A DNA stretch of 64,000 nt, taken from Trigonopsis variabilis (lineage: Eukaryota > Ascomycota > Trigonopsidomycetes > Trigonopsidales > Trigonopsidaceae). Each line of letters begins with the position of its first letter. The stretch's first letter is position 1. The stretch is taken from NCBI GenBank assembly GCA_003707065.3, contig PPXM03000011.1, positions 124,001 to 188,000 on the forward strand. Direction: 5' to 3'. Of this stretch, positions 11,305 to 23,128 are shown piece by piece. Under the pieces are notes generated by a model. The model had not been told where the DNA came from and searched no databases. It was given only the letters and a program-made list of their open reading frames with translations. A program made the translations under genes and the position numbers.

Positions 11305-11984
11305 GATTGTAAAGAATCAAGAAAGATTTTTGTGGAGAAGCTTACCCGGTCCATGTCCTCCTCGAGCCAGCGCTACACGACTTCTCGTGCCGGTAGTCGT
11401 GTCCACAGTACTAGACCTCTTGGATCGACTTTGACAGGCCTCATGTAGTGCTAGGAGCTTGTTTACGGGAACTTAATACTTTTCTCCTACAATAGCAAAG
11501 TCTTTTCCTAGTAAATATTCTTTATTCGCAATCAGCAACGGTCATGTGACCGCTCCCAGACGAGATGGTGCCTGCATGATCCACATTGGTGAATCTTGGC
11601 CTTACACCGGTCTTGCCTGCCTTTTCCCTCCTCCCGCATGACTCCTGAATTCATCAATCCCTCATGGTTCATTGCACTGGAATAAGTCCCTATCCTTTCT
11701 CGATCCGTGCTCAAGACGACGTTCCCTTTCCTAGTCAGGTAACGGTTTTTCATGCCGAATCGGGAGATTTACCTCAATCGAGCTGACGATCACTCATACT
11801 CGCGCAACCAGCAATAATCTGATCCTTGCCATAACAACGATTCATTACTAGTGCTACCAAGCGGTGAACAAGACATACAAACTTACATCAACCGACAATC
11901 CCCTGGTTGGTATCCTCACGTGATCGCTACCGTTCCGTCACGCTTACGACCGCCGTGTGAGAGAGACGCGAGCGACCAAGTGTT
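11305..11984. other. divergent intergenic region, LYS12 / 4,6-dehydratase
   Basis: 680 bp between two divergent genes. No convincing gene, repeat or RNA was found; the short frames here lack any family resemblance. Confidence 0.5.
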
Positions 11985-13024
11985 ATGACTATTATCGGCC
12001 ATAAGACGATCCTCGTCACTGGTGGAGCTGGATTCATGTAAGATACTCGGGATTGGTTTATTTGTGGCTCTGATTAACTGAAAGTGGCTCCTGGGTCCTC
12101 GAGCACCTGGTTATAAATTACCCAACTTATTTCGTGGTCAACTTCGATCGGCTTGATTCTTGTGCCACGGCCCGAAATTTCGACCACTTAAATTCCTATG
12201 CTAATTTCAAGTTCTTCCCTGGAGACATCACTAGCAAATCAGACCTGGACTCCGTTTTCTCGTCCTACCGCTTCCATTATGTCTTGCATCTGGCCGCCTG
12301 CTCGAGTGTGGACGAGTCTTATATCAAAAGCTATTCTTACAGCGAAGTAAATGTCCTAGGAACTCAAGCATTGCTGGAATACTGCCACTTTCGCTGTCCT
12401 CTCCTCGAGCGGTTCATCCATATATCCACCGATGAGGTCTATGGGGACCTCAAACCAAGCGACCGTGACCTTCCTGAGACCGCTTCTCTACATCCCTCGA
12501 ATCCGTATTCTGCCTCAAAGGCGTCGGCTGAGATGTATGTCCATGCCTACGCGCAGTCCTATCAAATTCCTGCCATGATCATCCGACCCAACAATGCCTA
12601 CGGTCCCCGTCAATATCCGGAAAAGATCATTCCCGCTTTTATAAGGTCACTGCAGAATGATCCAGACAGACCCCTAGGCGTCCACGGTCATGGAAACTAT
12701 ACTCGTCGCTACATCTATGTGGAGGACCTCGCCCAAGGCATCATCTTTCTCCTCCACAACGGCAAAATCGGCGAAACTTATAATATAGGCAGTTCATCGG
12801 AGTTTTCAAACAACGTCATTGCGGAGAAGGTTCTCACCGCGTTCAATAGGCCACCTACTCAGGTGGCCCACGTCCAGGACCGCCCCTATAATGATTCGCG
12901 TTACGCTATAGACTGTTCGAAACTGCAGTGTTTGGGCTGGACTCCGACGACCAGTTTCGAGTCGGGATTTACTCAGACGGTTGCTTGGTATAGAGAGAAT
13001 GTCAGATGGTGGGATACAGAATAG
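11985..13024 (+). CDS. nucleotide-sugar 4,6-dehydratase (RmlB/RHM-like SDR)
   Basis: Exons 11985-12037 and 12085-13024, 330 aa, joined over a 47-nt intron inside the Rossmann motif: GGAGF from exon 1 joins IGSW from exon 2. It is an extended short-chain dehydrogenase. ISTDEVYGDL contains the Thr-Asp-Glu triad typical of dTDP-/UDP-glucose 4,6-dehydratases rather than plain epimerases, and YSASKASAEMY has the catalytic YxxxK. RPNNAYGPRQYPEKIIP and YNIGSSSEFSN are further family marks. It probably makes a 4-keto-6-deoxy nucleotide sugar, the first step to rhamnose-type sugars. No downstream epimerase/reductase is visible in the window. The gene is convergent with DAHP synthase. Confidence 0.88.
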
Positions 13025-13065
13025 ACTGGTACTCTTTTAGCCGCGAGCCTTTTTTCGTTCTAAAG

Positions 13066-14682
13066 TTACAAAGCACGGAGGACGTCGCCTCCGTTTCGGT
13101 AGAAGTCAGCAATGAGAAACGCCACGTCGAGGGACTGGCTGAGACTCAACCGGGGATCGCAGACGGTGTCGTATCTGACGACTAGATCCTCGTCTGTCAG
13201 ATTGGAAGATCCTCCAATGCATTCCGTAACCGCATCGCCAGTCAGTTCCAAGTGGAGTCCATTCACGGCGCTGCCGCACTGGCGGTGGATCTCGAGAGCT
13301 TGGCCGATCTCAGACATGATATCGTCAAAGTATCTTGTTTTGAAGCCCGTGATGGGAGACACTTTGGTATTACCGTGACAGGGATCGACCATCCATACCA
13401 CCTTGTGTTTTGTCTTCTTGACCGCCTTTATGTGCTGGGGAAGGAGCCCGGCGATCTTCGACTCGCCGTACCTACAAATCAGCGTCACGCGTCCGGGCTC
13501 ATAATCAGGATCAATGATGTCCAGCAGGCGCACAAGCTCGTCCGATTGCATGGTGGGACCCACTTTCACCCCAATCGGATTCTGAATGCCCCGGAAAAAC
13601 TCGACATGGGCACCGTCTAGCTGCCGAGTCCGATCGCCTATCCAAACAAAGTGGGCCGAGGTATTGAAGTAGCGGCTCTTGTCATCGCGAGGATCCCGTA
13701 GCTCTCTAGTCAGACTTTGTTCATACTCTAGCAGCATGGCCTCATGGGAGGTAAAAAAGTCGACGCTGTTAACTTCAGCAGAACTGTCCGCTCCCACGGT
13801 CTTCATGAACTCCAGTCCTTCGGTAACTGCGTTCACAACTTGCTGGTAACGTTCTCGAACCGCGGACGACCGTACGTGGGACAGGTCCCAATCAAACGGG
13901 CGGTGAAGGTCAGCAAAACCGGAAGCAAGCTGGGCTCGAATGTAGTTCAACGTCGCGGCAGAGTGAAAATAGGCGGTGACCAAGCGGCTTGGGTCGGGGG
14001 TTCTTTGTTCTATATCAAATCCATTGATATTGTCGCCCCTAAACGACGGCACAATCTTGCCATTAACTTCTTCCGTCAATTTGGACCGAGGCTTTGCGTA
14101 TTGGCCTGCAATTCTACCAATCCGCACCACTGGCAGCTTGGTTCCCCAAATGAGTACCAATGACATCTGCAACAAGACTTTCATCTTGTTGTCAATCTGG
14201 TCTGGAGAGCAGTAGTTGAATAACTCAGCGCAATCTCCTCCTTGAAGGACAAACGCTCGCCCCTCAGCAGCGTCTTTTAGCTTGGTTTTCAGCCTTTGTA
14301 TCTATCTTATTAGCTGCTTGTCCCTGGCCTGCCTCAACGGCTCCTCTCACCTCTTGAGCAGTGACGAGCGGTGGTAACGACTCTAGTTTCTCGAGCGCCT
14401 AAATGTAAGCATAACCTTGTCTTTGGGTGATCTGACCTGCTCCACCGCATTATAATCATCGTAGACCACGTCTTGTACGATAGGCTTATTCTGCCACGAA
14501 GTTGGCGTCCAAATTGAGCTCAAATCAGTCTTTGTCGATTGACGCTCAAATGACATCGACCGAAGTTTGGCAGCCGATTTCGCTCCTTCACTTGCGGACA
14601 GTCTCCGGGGCTCCGAGATGACCACTTTATAGTTGCCTTGGGAATCTTTACTGCTGCCTGCCTGGGACTGACTGGCCGACAT
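13066..14682 (-). CDS. 3-deoxy-7-phosphoheptulonate synthase, class II (plant type)
   Basis: Exons 14682-14437, 14398-14351 and 14301-13066 give 509 aa; introns are 38 and 49 nt. The enzyme condenses phosphoenolpyruvate and erythrose 4-phosphate, the entry step to chorismate and aromatic amino acids. Exon 1 ends in WTPTSWQNKPI..., the 48-nt exon 2 encodes ALEKLESLPPLVTAQE, and exon 3 begins IQRLKTKLKDAAEGRAFVLQGGDCAE, matching the class II pattern in order. Later signatures are RIGRIAGQYAKPRS, VGPTMQSDELVRLLDIIDP, WMVDPCHGNT and GLHLELTGDAVTECIGG. The N-terminal 50 residues are Ser-rich with no clear targeting signal. The better-known fungal Aro3/Aro4 enzymes are class I and unrelated in sequence. 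Confidence 0.94.
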
Positions 14683-14962
14683 CTTGGCGGTGGTAAAGGT
14701 TACTGCGGATTATTTTATTCTTCTTGAGGATGAGTCAACGACAACGACAACGACCACGTTGGTCGGAGATGAGCGTACCTTCAGAATTGATTCTCAAGTC
14801 TTATGCCATGGAACCTGGTCGCATATTTATTATTTCTTGTGAATGTGCTACTCAATATGTCCTATGATGTATGCTTCTCGCATAGACAGCTAGTTAAACT
14901 CGCTCGGGATCAGTTCAAAATGTACTTCTAATATACACAACATAATACCAGTTTGACAACAT

Positions 14963-17900
14963 TCAACTTGGCATTTGGTCAACGGCATGGAGGATCGTTT
15001 TCAAAATGGCAGCGTTATCGGGTTTGATAGACAAACCAAGAGGAGAAGACGGGCAGCCATCCAAGATCCACTTGGCGTCGCTCTCGAGACCCATCGGTAA
15101 CGACTCGCCTGCAAGAATTACCTCCAACAGGTGCTTCATCCTCGACGTATGTTCGTATTTCTCGGCAGCTTCGACTGCGCGCTCAACGACCTCGTTAGGC
15201 ACTCCGCACATGGACGCCACATGCATGCCAAACGAGCCTGGCGACACTCCATCCTCGAGATGATAGAGAAACGTCACCTTGCGGTTGTCGTCGTCTACAA
15301 GGATCGCCATCCGCTTGGGAACTACTTCCGGATGATAGGCAAACGTCTGGGCTAGAGTACCATAGTGGGTTGCAAAGAAGCCAAGGCTGGCCACATAGGT
15401 CGCCATATGGTGTAGAACGGCCTCTGCGATCGCAAACCCGTCGGACGAGCTTCCGCCTCGTCCCAGCTCATCCAGGACGACCAAAGACCTGGGAGTAGCT
15501 TCTGATAGCATCCGTTTCGTTTCGGCTAGTTCAACGTAAAAGGTACTTTGGCCAGCAAAGATTTTGTCGTTGGCACCGAGCCGCGTCATGATTCTGTCCA
15601 CAGGCGTCAGTCGAGCCGATCGAGCAGGAACGTAGCAGCCAGTCTGAGCCAGAATAACGGCCGCACACGTCATTCGAAGGACGGTGGACTTGCCTGCCGC
15701 ATTGGCTCCGGTCAAAAGAGAAAACCGGGGAGTACTTCCTCCCAGAGAAACATCGTTGGGAATGAAATCCACCTCTGAGCGGACAAAACAGGGGTGCCGC
15801 AGCTCTGTAAACTCAAGCAAGGACCGCTCGAAATCGACAAACTCTGGTCGGCAGCAGGGAGCACCCAGATTCGCAGAGGTGCGTGCAAGAGCTAAGAGAC
15901 AATCAAAAACACCCACACATTTAACTATCCTGAGCCACTCACTGTAATGCACGTCAAACCTTGAATACATCCTCGTTTGCAGATCCAGACTGATTTGCTT
16001 GTGGGTTTCTCGAGCTTCCTGCAAGCTCTTGACAAGCGTGCGCACCTCCGGCGAATAGTATCGCTTGACCTTAGAGGTTGAACCCATTTGTTGCCACGAT
16101 GAGGGAATCTTTTTTATTATTTTTGTGGGTACCTCGATCAGGTAGATCTCCTTGCCACTGTCTCGATATGCGATCTCCTGGGTGCCATACACTCGTCGGT
16201 ATTGGCGGATCAGGGTCATCAATTCATCTTCAATTCCTTGAATAATCTTCCAAGACTCGTCAAAGTCCCCTTCAACGCCAGGCTCAGGGACAATTATGCC
16301 CTCCTCCCTAGCTTTGACTCTATCAAATGCATCTTTCCAGGGCAATAGGAGGGCTTCCATATCGGGAAGACTGTTCAACAGATCCTTAAATAATCCACTG
16401 AGCTCATAGCTAGTCTTGAGCTCGGCAACAAATTCGTAGATAGCCTCAAAGCCTTCGAGGACCTTGACGAAATTCTTTATGGGGCACGTTCCGGCATGAA
16501 TCCTCGACAACAGACGTTCCAAGTCGCACAACCCGCTTAGATATCGTTCAAAAACGACGGCCAGCTCCGACTGGTTAAGTAACAGCTCCACGGCGTCCAA
16601 GCGGGCATTGATCTGCTCGATATTGACCAAAGGATGGCAAATCCAATGGTGGAGAGCGCGTTTTCCAAACGGAGTGATGCCTCGGTTGATCAGACGAAAT
16701 AGAGTCCCTTCTTCTCCTCCATCGAACGTGTTTGAGAGCACTTCGAGATTCTTGAGAGTCTGGCCATCGAGAATCAAGGACCCTGCAGCTCGAATGGGGT
16801 CATAATAGTTTATATTTCCAAGTGAAAGCAGCTCGGAGTCCATCTTCAGACTACGGAGATACCACACTAGAGCGCCAAAAGCTGACAACGCAAGGCCATC
16901 TTGTTTGCTGCGAAGCTCAGCAAGGACTTTGGGCCAATGAGAGGTATCATCCAAGTCATCGCCGAGGAAATATTTTCCCCTGGCTAGTTCCTCGATTGCG
17001 ATTTCGTCTGACCAAAACTCGGTGATGGGACTCAGATAGTTCCATAGAGTATCAATCGAGGTGTTATTTTTGAGCAGCTTGACTGCATAGGATGAGATCC
17101 TGCCCTTTTCGAGGATGACTTCTTTGGGTCGGACTTGAGCGATCAGAGTTTCAAACTTGGATCTGCTGGCGTCATCTTCAAACTCAGTCACATTGAACTC
17201 TCCAGTGGCAGTATCAACAAAGGCGACTCCATAGCTGATCCCTTGGCGAGAGTCGACTTTTTCCTTTATTGCGACGCAAAACGTAGACATCTCATCGACG
17301 AGCATGTTCTCTTCAACCAATGTGCCACCAGTCAAGACGCACTTGAGTTCTCTTTGAATCACTTTCTCTTCCTTCTTGCCTCCACGCTCCCTGTCCCGCA
17401 TTTCTTTTGCCAGCGCCGTTTCTTTCTGATCGACCTTGGCAACTTTATATCCTTTGGCAATGAATGACGAGGCCCAATAATCAAACGACATCTCAGGCAC
17501 TCCACATAGGCGCATATTAGCCCGGCCGCCTCCTGCCATCTTGAGATCAAACAGCGAATGAGCAATATCAGCATCTTTCTCGTATAATTCATAGAACTTG
17601 CCCTTCTTAAAGAACACAACCGTATCCCACATCTTGCTTTTGATCTCCCAGTACTGCTTTTCAAACGGAGTGAACTTGCTCCAAGCCGACTTGGGAACTA
17701 AGAGCGTCCTGGGATCATAGTCGGGATGGTCTGCTGGATGTCCTTGGGCGTCTCGCATGTCAACGATCCAAGCATATCGCTCTTCATTCTGTTCATTGAA
17801 GGCCTTATGGTCGGCTCGGGTAGGTGTCAGGATCCGAGATACGCTCGCACTGTCGTCTCTCTCGCGCTTGGAGACAGCAGGGCTTGGTTTGGCATTGGCA

Positions 17901-18654
17901 GAGAAGCGCTCTTTCCAGGAGGGATCTTTTGTTCTAGTGGCTAATAACTCGCTATCATCCCCATCTTCTGATTTGACCTTTTTCTTGGTTTTCATCCCAG
18001 CGTTCTTCTTGGCGACATCATCGAAGCTCTCATCGGAATCTTTAAATGAGCACTCAAGCAGCACTCTTGACTCACCTCGCTCTTCTGATCCGACCGTATC
18101 ATCGTAGTCTTCGTCTTCATCATCGACGACGGTGCGTTTCTTGCGCTTCTTTGTTGCTGCAGTTAGTTTTCATCATTTCATTAATTAAAACTCACCTTTG
18201 CTGACAACAAGCGACTCTTCATCCGACTCAACGTCAATGAACGTTCTCCGCCTGGAGGACTAGTTGTTAATGACTGCGGACTAGCTTGAGTAGTACTTAC
18301 AGTCCTTATAGGGCTGGAATTGAGTTTTGACTCGTCGACTGAGACCAGTGAAGGCATGGGCTCATCCTCGCTTGGCGTCTGAGGAGTCGCTAGTCCGGTA
18401 GATTCGAACTCTTCCACTCTCCGTAGGCGTTCCACTTCGCTCAGTGGGAAAGCTGTATTCATGTCTCCATTGCCATTCACATCGGCCTTGGTCAGGACGT
18501 TGGCATTTGTGGGAGAAGACGACTCAGGTGTAGCAAGGACGCTCGCGCTAGAGTCTTTCCGTTTAGATTCCTGAGGGGTAGGACTAGATGTACTCTTCTG
18601 AAAGAAACTCAGCAGAGTTTTTTGCGTTCGGGGCCCTGCTTTAGCCTTGGCCAT
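14963..18654 (-). CDS. MSH6: DNA mismatch repair protein MSH6
   Basis: Exons 18654-18301, 18259-18196 and 18156-14963 give about 1203 aa. MSH6 pairs with MSH2 (MutS-alpha) to bind base mismatches and small loops in the nucleus. The N-terminus has a PCNA-binding PIP box, QKTLLSFF, at about residues 11-18, then a long Ser/Thr/acidic linker. The mismatch-reading Phe-x-Glu motif is in GKFYELYEKDA. The ATPase has LLTGANAAGKST (Walker A), the FAGQSTFYVEL signature, VVLDELGRGGSSSDG (Walker B) and FATHYGTL. All introns lie in the first 500 bp. For intron 1 I chose the acceptor ACTAG before TCCTCCAGG because it keeps the frame (RRRTFIDVESDEE); an AG 8 nt downstream would not. Confidence 0.95.
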
Positions 18655-18822
18655 GGCGCGACTCGTTTAATTAGATGGGAACACGCGTGAGTCCCAGCCA
18701 AAGTGCAACGAAATAGCGACGCGTTACAAGCGAACTTCAAGTCCGATCGCATCAGTCTACGTAGGAGAATTACTTGAATAATAAATATATAACGAATAAT
18801 ATAGAATTCCCTTGCACCAGTT

Positions 18823-20310
18823 TCACGGTAATTTTATGGTGCGAAGGTAGCCTGAGATCAGTTTACGATAGCGCAAGGCGAAGAAGGCTGCCGAGAGAAC
18901 GGTGCCGTTGATAAGAAGGCCAACCACGGTTTTGAATATCTGTCCTTGTCGTCTACTTCGTTCGAGAGCAACATGGTACGGGATAGACGAGAAACTGACC
19001 ATGGTATAGAGAGTCCGCACACCAAGCCGAGGGCACCATTTGTAGAGAAATTCTTCCACGGATTTCCTGATGAGGTAGCCTCTGGAAATGACGCTGTGTC
19101 TCATTTCAATGAAGTTCTGCATCGAGAGCTCGGATATGGCGTGGGTGTCTGGAGCACGGGTCACGCTATAGAGAGACAAGGCTTCACTTAACGAATCCGT
19201 CCGAGAGAGGATTTCCATCAGTTTTTCGACATCCTCGAAACCGGCATTCAAGCCTTGTCCGTAGAATGGCACCATTGCGTGGGCGGCATCGCCTAGAATC
19301 ACACATCTGTCCAAGTAGTGATAGGGAAGACACTTGATCGAAATAAGAGACGACTTGGGGTTTTTGAAGAATTGTTCGATGAGCGATTCGGCGCCGATTA
19401 TTCTAAGAGCATCAGGAAAGTTGACCTCAAAGAAATCTAGCAGGTCATCTTCAAAGGTAATATGGTCGAATTCTTGATGAGGCATAAACAAGGTACCAGT
19501 AAACGTCTTGTCGGGATTAGACAGAGCTATAAGCATAAAAGTCTTGCGAGGCCAGATGTGGAGGTGATGAGGATCAAAAACGTATTCGCCGCCCATGCTA
19601 GGGAACTTCACTTCACACCATAGAGCATCGATATACTTCTGAGAGTAGTCCATACTACAGTTAGCGTTATCTTAGCAGATCTTCATACTCAATTTTCCTC
19701 ATTAGATGTTTCCTAACCACGCTATACGCACCGTCCGCCCCAACGATCAGCATAGCTTGAGCCTTGACTTCCTCAACGCTAGCGTATTAGTAAGAGACAC
19801 GGTAGTACCACTCACCCTAGGTGAAACGTCATTTCACGAGCATCTAGATCCAGATGGACCAGCTTATGCTCAAAATGCAAGTCGATGCGATCATTTTCTT
19901 GAACTTGAGTTAAGAGATGACCATTCAGCCATCCTCGGTCAATTGCATTGATATGTTCTCCATGGACGTCATAGAGTTGTGATGTTTGACGTCCCGACCG
20001 GTCGTGGATCATGCGGCCATAAACCGGCACAGCGTTGGACAAGACTTGGTCTCCCAGCTTTTGATCCAGTACTTCAAGTGCATGGATGCCCCGGTGAGAT
20101 ATGGCAAGGTTGATAGACTTTCGAGACTTTGTTTCTCGCTTCCTGATATCTTTCACGTCAGCGTCACCAATTGTCTTCGAGTTTACCTGCTCGTCGTTCA
20201 TAAATTGAGACCTTCCACCCGGCCTTTGCAAAGTATAATCCTGCCAAACATCCTACTGGTCCGGCACCAATAATTGCAACCGTTTTCGAATCCGTCGTTG
20301 GCTCAGTCAT
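18823..20310 (-). CDS. BNA4: kynurenine 3-monooxygenase
   Basis: Four exons (20310-20187, 20149-19816, 19778-19689, 19654-18823) with introns of 37, 37 and 34 nt encode 459 aa. This FAD enzyme of the mitochondrial outer membrane hydroxylates kynurenine for NAD synthesis. Visible are the FAD motif VAIIGAGPVGCLAGLYFAKAG near the N-terminus, the family stretch SRKSINLAISHRGIHALE across the first junction, GADGAYSVVR in exon 3, MDYSQKYIDALWCEV at the last junction, and the second FAD motif ILGDAAHAMVPFYGQGLNAGFED. A hydrophobic segment near the C-terminus (TVVGLLINGTVLSAAFFALRY) fits the tail anchor. Kynureninase, the next enzyme, is on the same strand about 10 kb to the left. Confidence 0.95.
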
Positions 20311-21643
20311 GGTGGTCAGTCTTTATCAGCCGACACGTCACACCTGTCAACGGTCCCGTCAGCTATGGCAAGAGACAACTAAACTGAAACACTCCAGTTT
20401 ATGCCTTGAAAGCATGTGACTCTTGGGATATATTACCTGAATTGAACCACTAATATCGCTCTATTTTTGCTCCATGGATCTTCTTCTGGGATCTTGATGA
20501 CACTTTCGTTAGTCTTTGGAGGGCTGTGGAAACTACTCTGATTTCGCTTCTCCCTTTTTCTGTATTGCTCCGGCTACAGCCATCTGTGAATGCGCTGTAA
20601 TCGCGTCCAGCTTTAAATGAGCTGTGCGCAGAGTCCCGTGGTGGTCTACAGAGGAAACAGAATGAAAGCTCGGCTTTGTAAACAACCCATTTTCACTAGC
20701 ATCATTATAATAGAGCCGTCCTGTAGTTCCAGATCCTGAGAGTGTATATGACTTGCAAGAAGAAAAGAAAGACGGAATTGTTCCAGATGACCTTGGTTTC
20801 AGTAATGCTTCAAAGCCTACTCACTGTTACTCAAACTAACCCAGTGTAATCACAGTTTTGGTGGTTTCCTTTTCTTTGGAATAGCCGACGATTATCTCGA
20901 AAGTTGATGATTTTCTTTTGGTCACGAGACGGCAATTTCCTATTTAGGAATTTGTAGCAGATGAGATATTGGACAACCGTGCCTCGTCTGTGCTTTCATC
21001 TTTCTCTTTAGACATTGCTCTCTCTTCCGGGGTCGTTTTATAGCAAATAATGCCTAAATCATATGGATCACGATATGAGGACCATGGGAAGAAAGGAATA
21101 AAAGGAACCCCATAGTCCATCAACACCCTTAACCGTCTTGAAATGCTCTTGTTATGCGGTTGGGTGTGCGTGACAAAATTCACCTATTGCAACTTCTCTG
21201 TTTCATTCATAATCTTTCATTTAGTCACATGTTAGAGTCAACTATCTCTCAAGATTTTGCCCTATGCGTGTTGCCCATTCAAAGGGCCCATATTAGCTTT
21301 AGATATAAGATATTGGATTCGGTAAGGAAGAACATATACGTGAAGTCTGATCTAAGAAAGCCACGCCAAGCATGTCCTCTCCTACTTGAGCTAGCAGCCA
21401 TGTTCAATATCTATAGTCGCGACTCTGATCTCCTCTTTCACATAGTCGACCGTAACAATAGATCAACAGGATTTTCCAGGTCAAGGACGCGTTGCACGCT
21501 CTTGGCTATTTCGAACTAAGGAGCTTGACCTGCCGGCCTGGGAGGAGCGTGGGTCACGTGTAGAAAGGAATTGCTGGGAGTTAGTGGACTCCCAAGTCAT
21601 CTTTGCTTGGCTTGTCTAAAATTTTAAGAAATTTCCATTACCC
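20311..21643. other. 1.3-kb intergenic region, BNA4 / MAP1
   Basis: A long AT-rich divergent interval. It contains a minus-strand open frame at 20944-21183 (79 codons, GTG-initiated, containing YGVPFIPFFPW and a charged C-terminus) that could be an exon of an unrecognised small gene, and an unrelated plus-strand frame at 21154-21519. Neither resembles a known family, and they overlap only slightly. No RNA gene or repeat was recognised. Confidence 0.35.
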
Positions 21644-23021
21644 ATGTCAAAGGTCACAAAAGAGATCCACCCGTGTTCAGGGAAAGAATGTGAGAATTCT
21701 GCCTCTACGCTGCAATGTCCAACTTGTTTAAAGATGGGCAAGCACTCGTATTTCTGCGGGCAAGATTGCTTCAAAAAGTATGGTTTCAAAACAGTGGCGA
21801 ATATCTAACAACAGGAACTGGGTAAGTAGTACGTAAAGTGTTTTGTTATTCTTGTTTTTTGTGTTATTTATTTTTGAGGACGGTTCTACAGGATGTTGAA
21901 ATCGTGGTGTGACTCGACCAGGCAAAGGCGATTTTGCGGAATGATTCTCTAACTTATAGTCAAACCATAAAGCTGTCCACCAGGAAGCCGCCGTCAATGA
22001 ATCCTTGCTGGAGAAGTTCAAGAACATCACTTCACTGTCGAATAGACCGGGCCCTGTCGATCCAGTGACTGGACACTATAACCCATTTCCAAACTACAAG
22101 TTCAGAGGCAGTGTTCGGCCTGTATATCCTTTGTCTCCCAAACGAAGCGTGCCAGAGAGTATTGTCCGCCCAGATTATGCGGAGACCGGCATACCTGTGA
22201 GCGAGCAGCGGATATGGAGGAGTACCAAGGTGCGAGTCCTGAGTGCCGACGAAATTGAACGAATGCGAAAAGTGTCGAAACTAGCTCGGGAAGTTCTTGA
22301 TATTGCCGCCGCCGCAGTCAAGCCTGGCGTAACCACCGACTATCTCGACGAGGTCGTCCACAATGCATGCATAGAACGAGGAGCGTATCCTTCGCCTCTG
22401 AATTACTACCAATATCCTAAAAGCCTGTGTACATCCGTTAATGAGATTATCTGTCATGGCATTCCGGACCAAAGAGTTCTCGAGGACGGAGATATTGTTA
22501 ACTTGGATGTCACTTTATATAAAGATGGCGTCCACAGCGACTTGAACGAGACTTACTACGTCGGAGAGAAGGCAAGGACAGACCCTGATACCGTTAACTT
22601 AGTCGAAACCGCGAGGGAATGTTTGGATAAGGCGATCGAGATTGTTAAACCTGGAGTGCTATTCAGAGAGTTTGGTAATGTCATAGAACAACATGCCACC
22701 GAACAGAATTGCTCGGTTGTGCGAACTTATGTGGGCCACGGAATCAATACTTTGTTCCATCCTCCTCCCAATATTCCTCATTATGCAAAGAACAAAACGC
22801 CTGGTGCTGCAAAGGCCGGCATTACCTTCACAATCGAGCCCATGATCAACCAAGGAAGCTATAAGGACTGTCGATGGCCCGATGATTGGACCGCATCCAC
22901 GCTAGATGGGAAAAAGAGCGCGCAATTTGAGCATACTTTACTGGTGACCGACGACGGAGTGGAGGTGCTTACTGCGCGGACAGCAACGTCTCCCGGAGGA
23001 CCCATTCCACGAATTTCATAG
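21644..23021 (+). CDS. MAP1: methionine aminopeptidase 1, with a 7-nt microexon
   Basis: Three coding exons: 21644-21777, a 7-nt exon at 21815-21821 (GAACTGG) and 21960-23021, 400 aa. It removes the initiator Met co-translationally. The N-terminal ribosome-associated zinc finger is HPCSGKEC, CPTC and FCGQDC followed by CFKKNW and NHKAVH. Its final Trp comes from the microexon and its last two His from exon 3, so the microexon is needed to join frame and motif (AA|G AAC TGG|TCA). Introns are 37 nt and 138 nt. The pita-bread catalytic domain shows metal ligands in NLDVTLYKDGVHSDLNETYYVG, the His in YVGHGI, and FTIEPM. The family's usual length is just under 400 aa. Confidence 0.95.
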
Positions 23022-23128
23022 ATGTGACAATAGCAAATACAATGTTGGAGATCACACACAAGGTGTCATATTACAATCATACAATGACTCCAAGTAAATG
23101 GAGATAGGGCGAGACGGGCGGGAAGAGC

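Noticed and set aside
18064-18066. MSH6 starting at the downstream GTG that opens the longest single frame
   Set aside because: The same frame continues upstream through an exon boundary at 18156, and two further exons supply the PCNA-binding QKTLLSFF motif and an ATG.
19812-20231. Reading BNA4 exon 2 as a separate 139-aa protein
   Set aside because: The first 37 nt upstream of the junction are an intron in another frame; splicing to the FAD-motif exon gives the conserved kynurenine monooxygenase N-terminus.
21154-21519. 121-codon plus-strand frame upstream of MAP1
   Set aside because: Composition looks random, it lacks a recognisable family, and it overlaps the opposite-strand candidate at 20944-21183 only at its edge.
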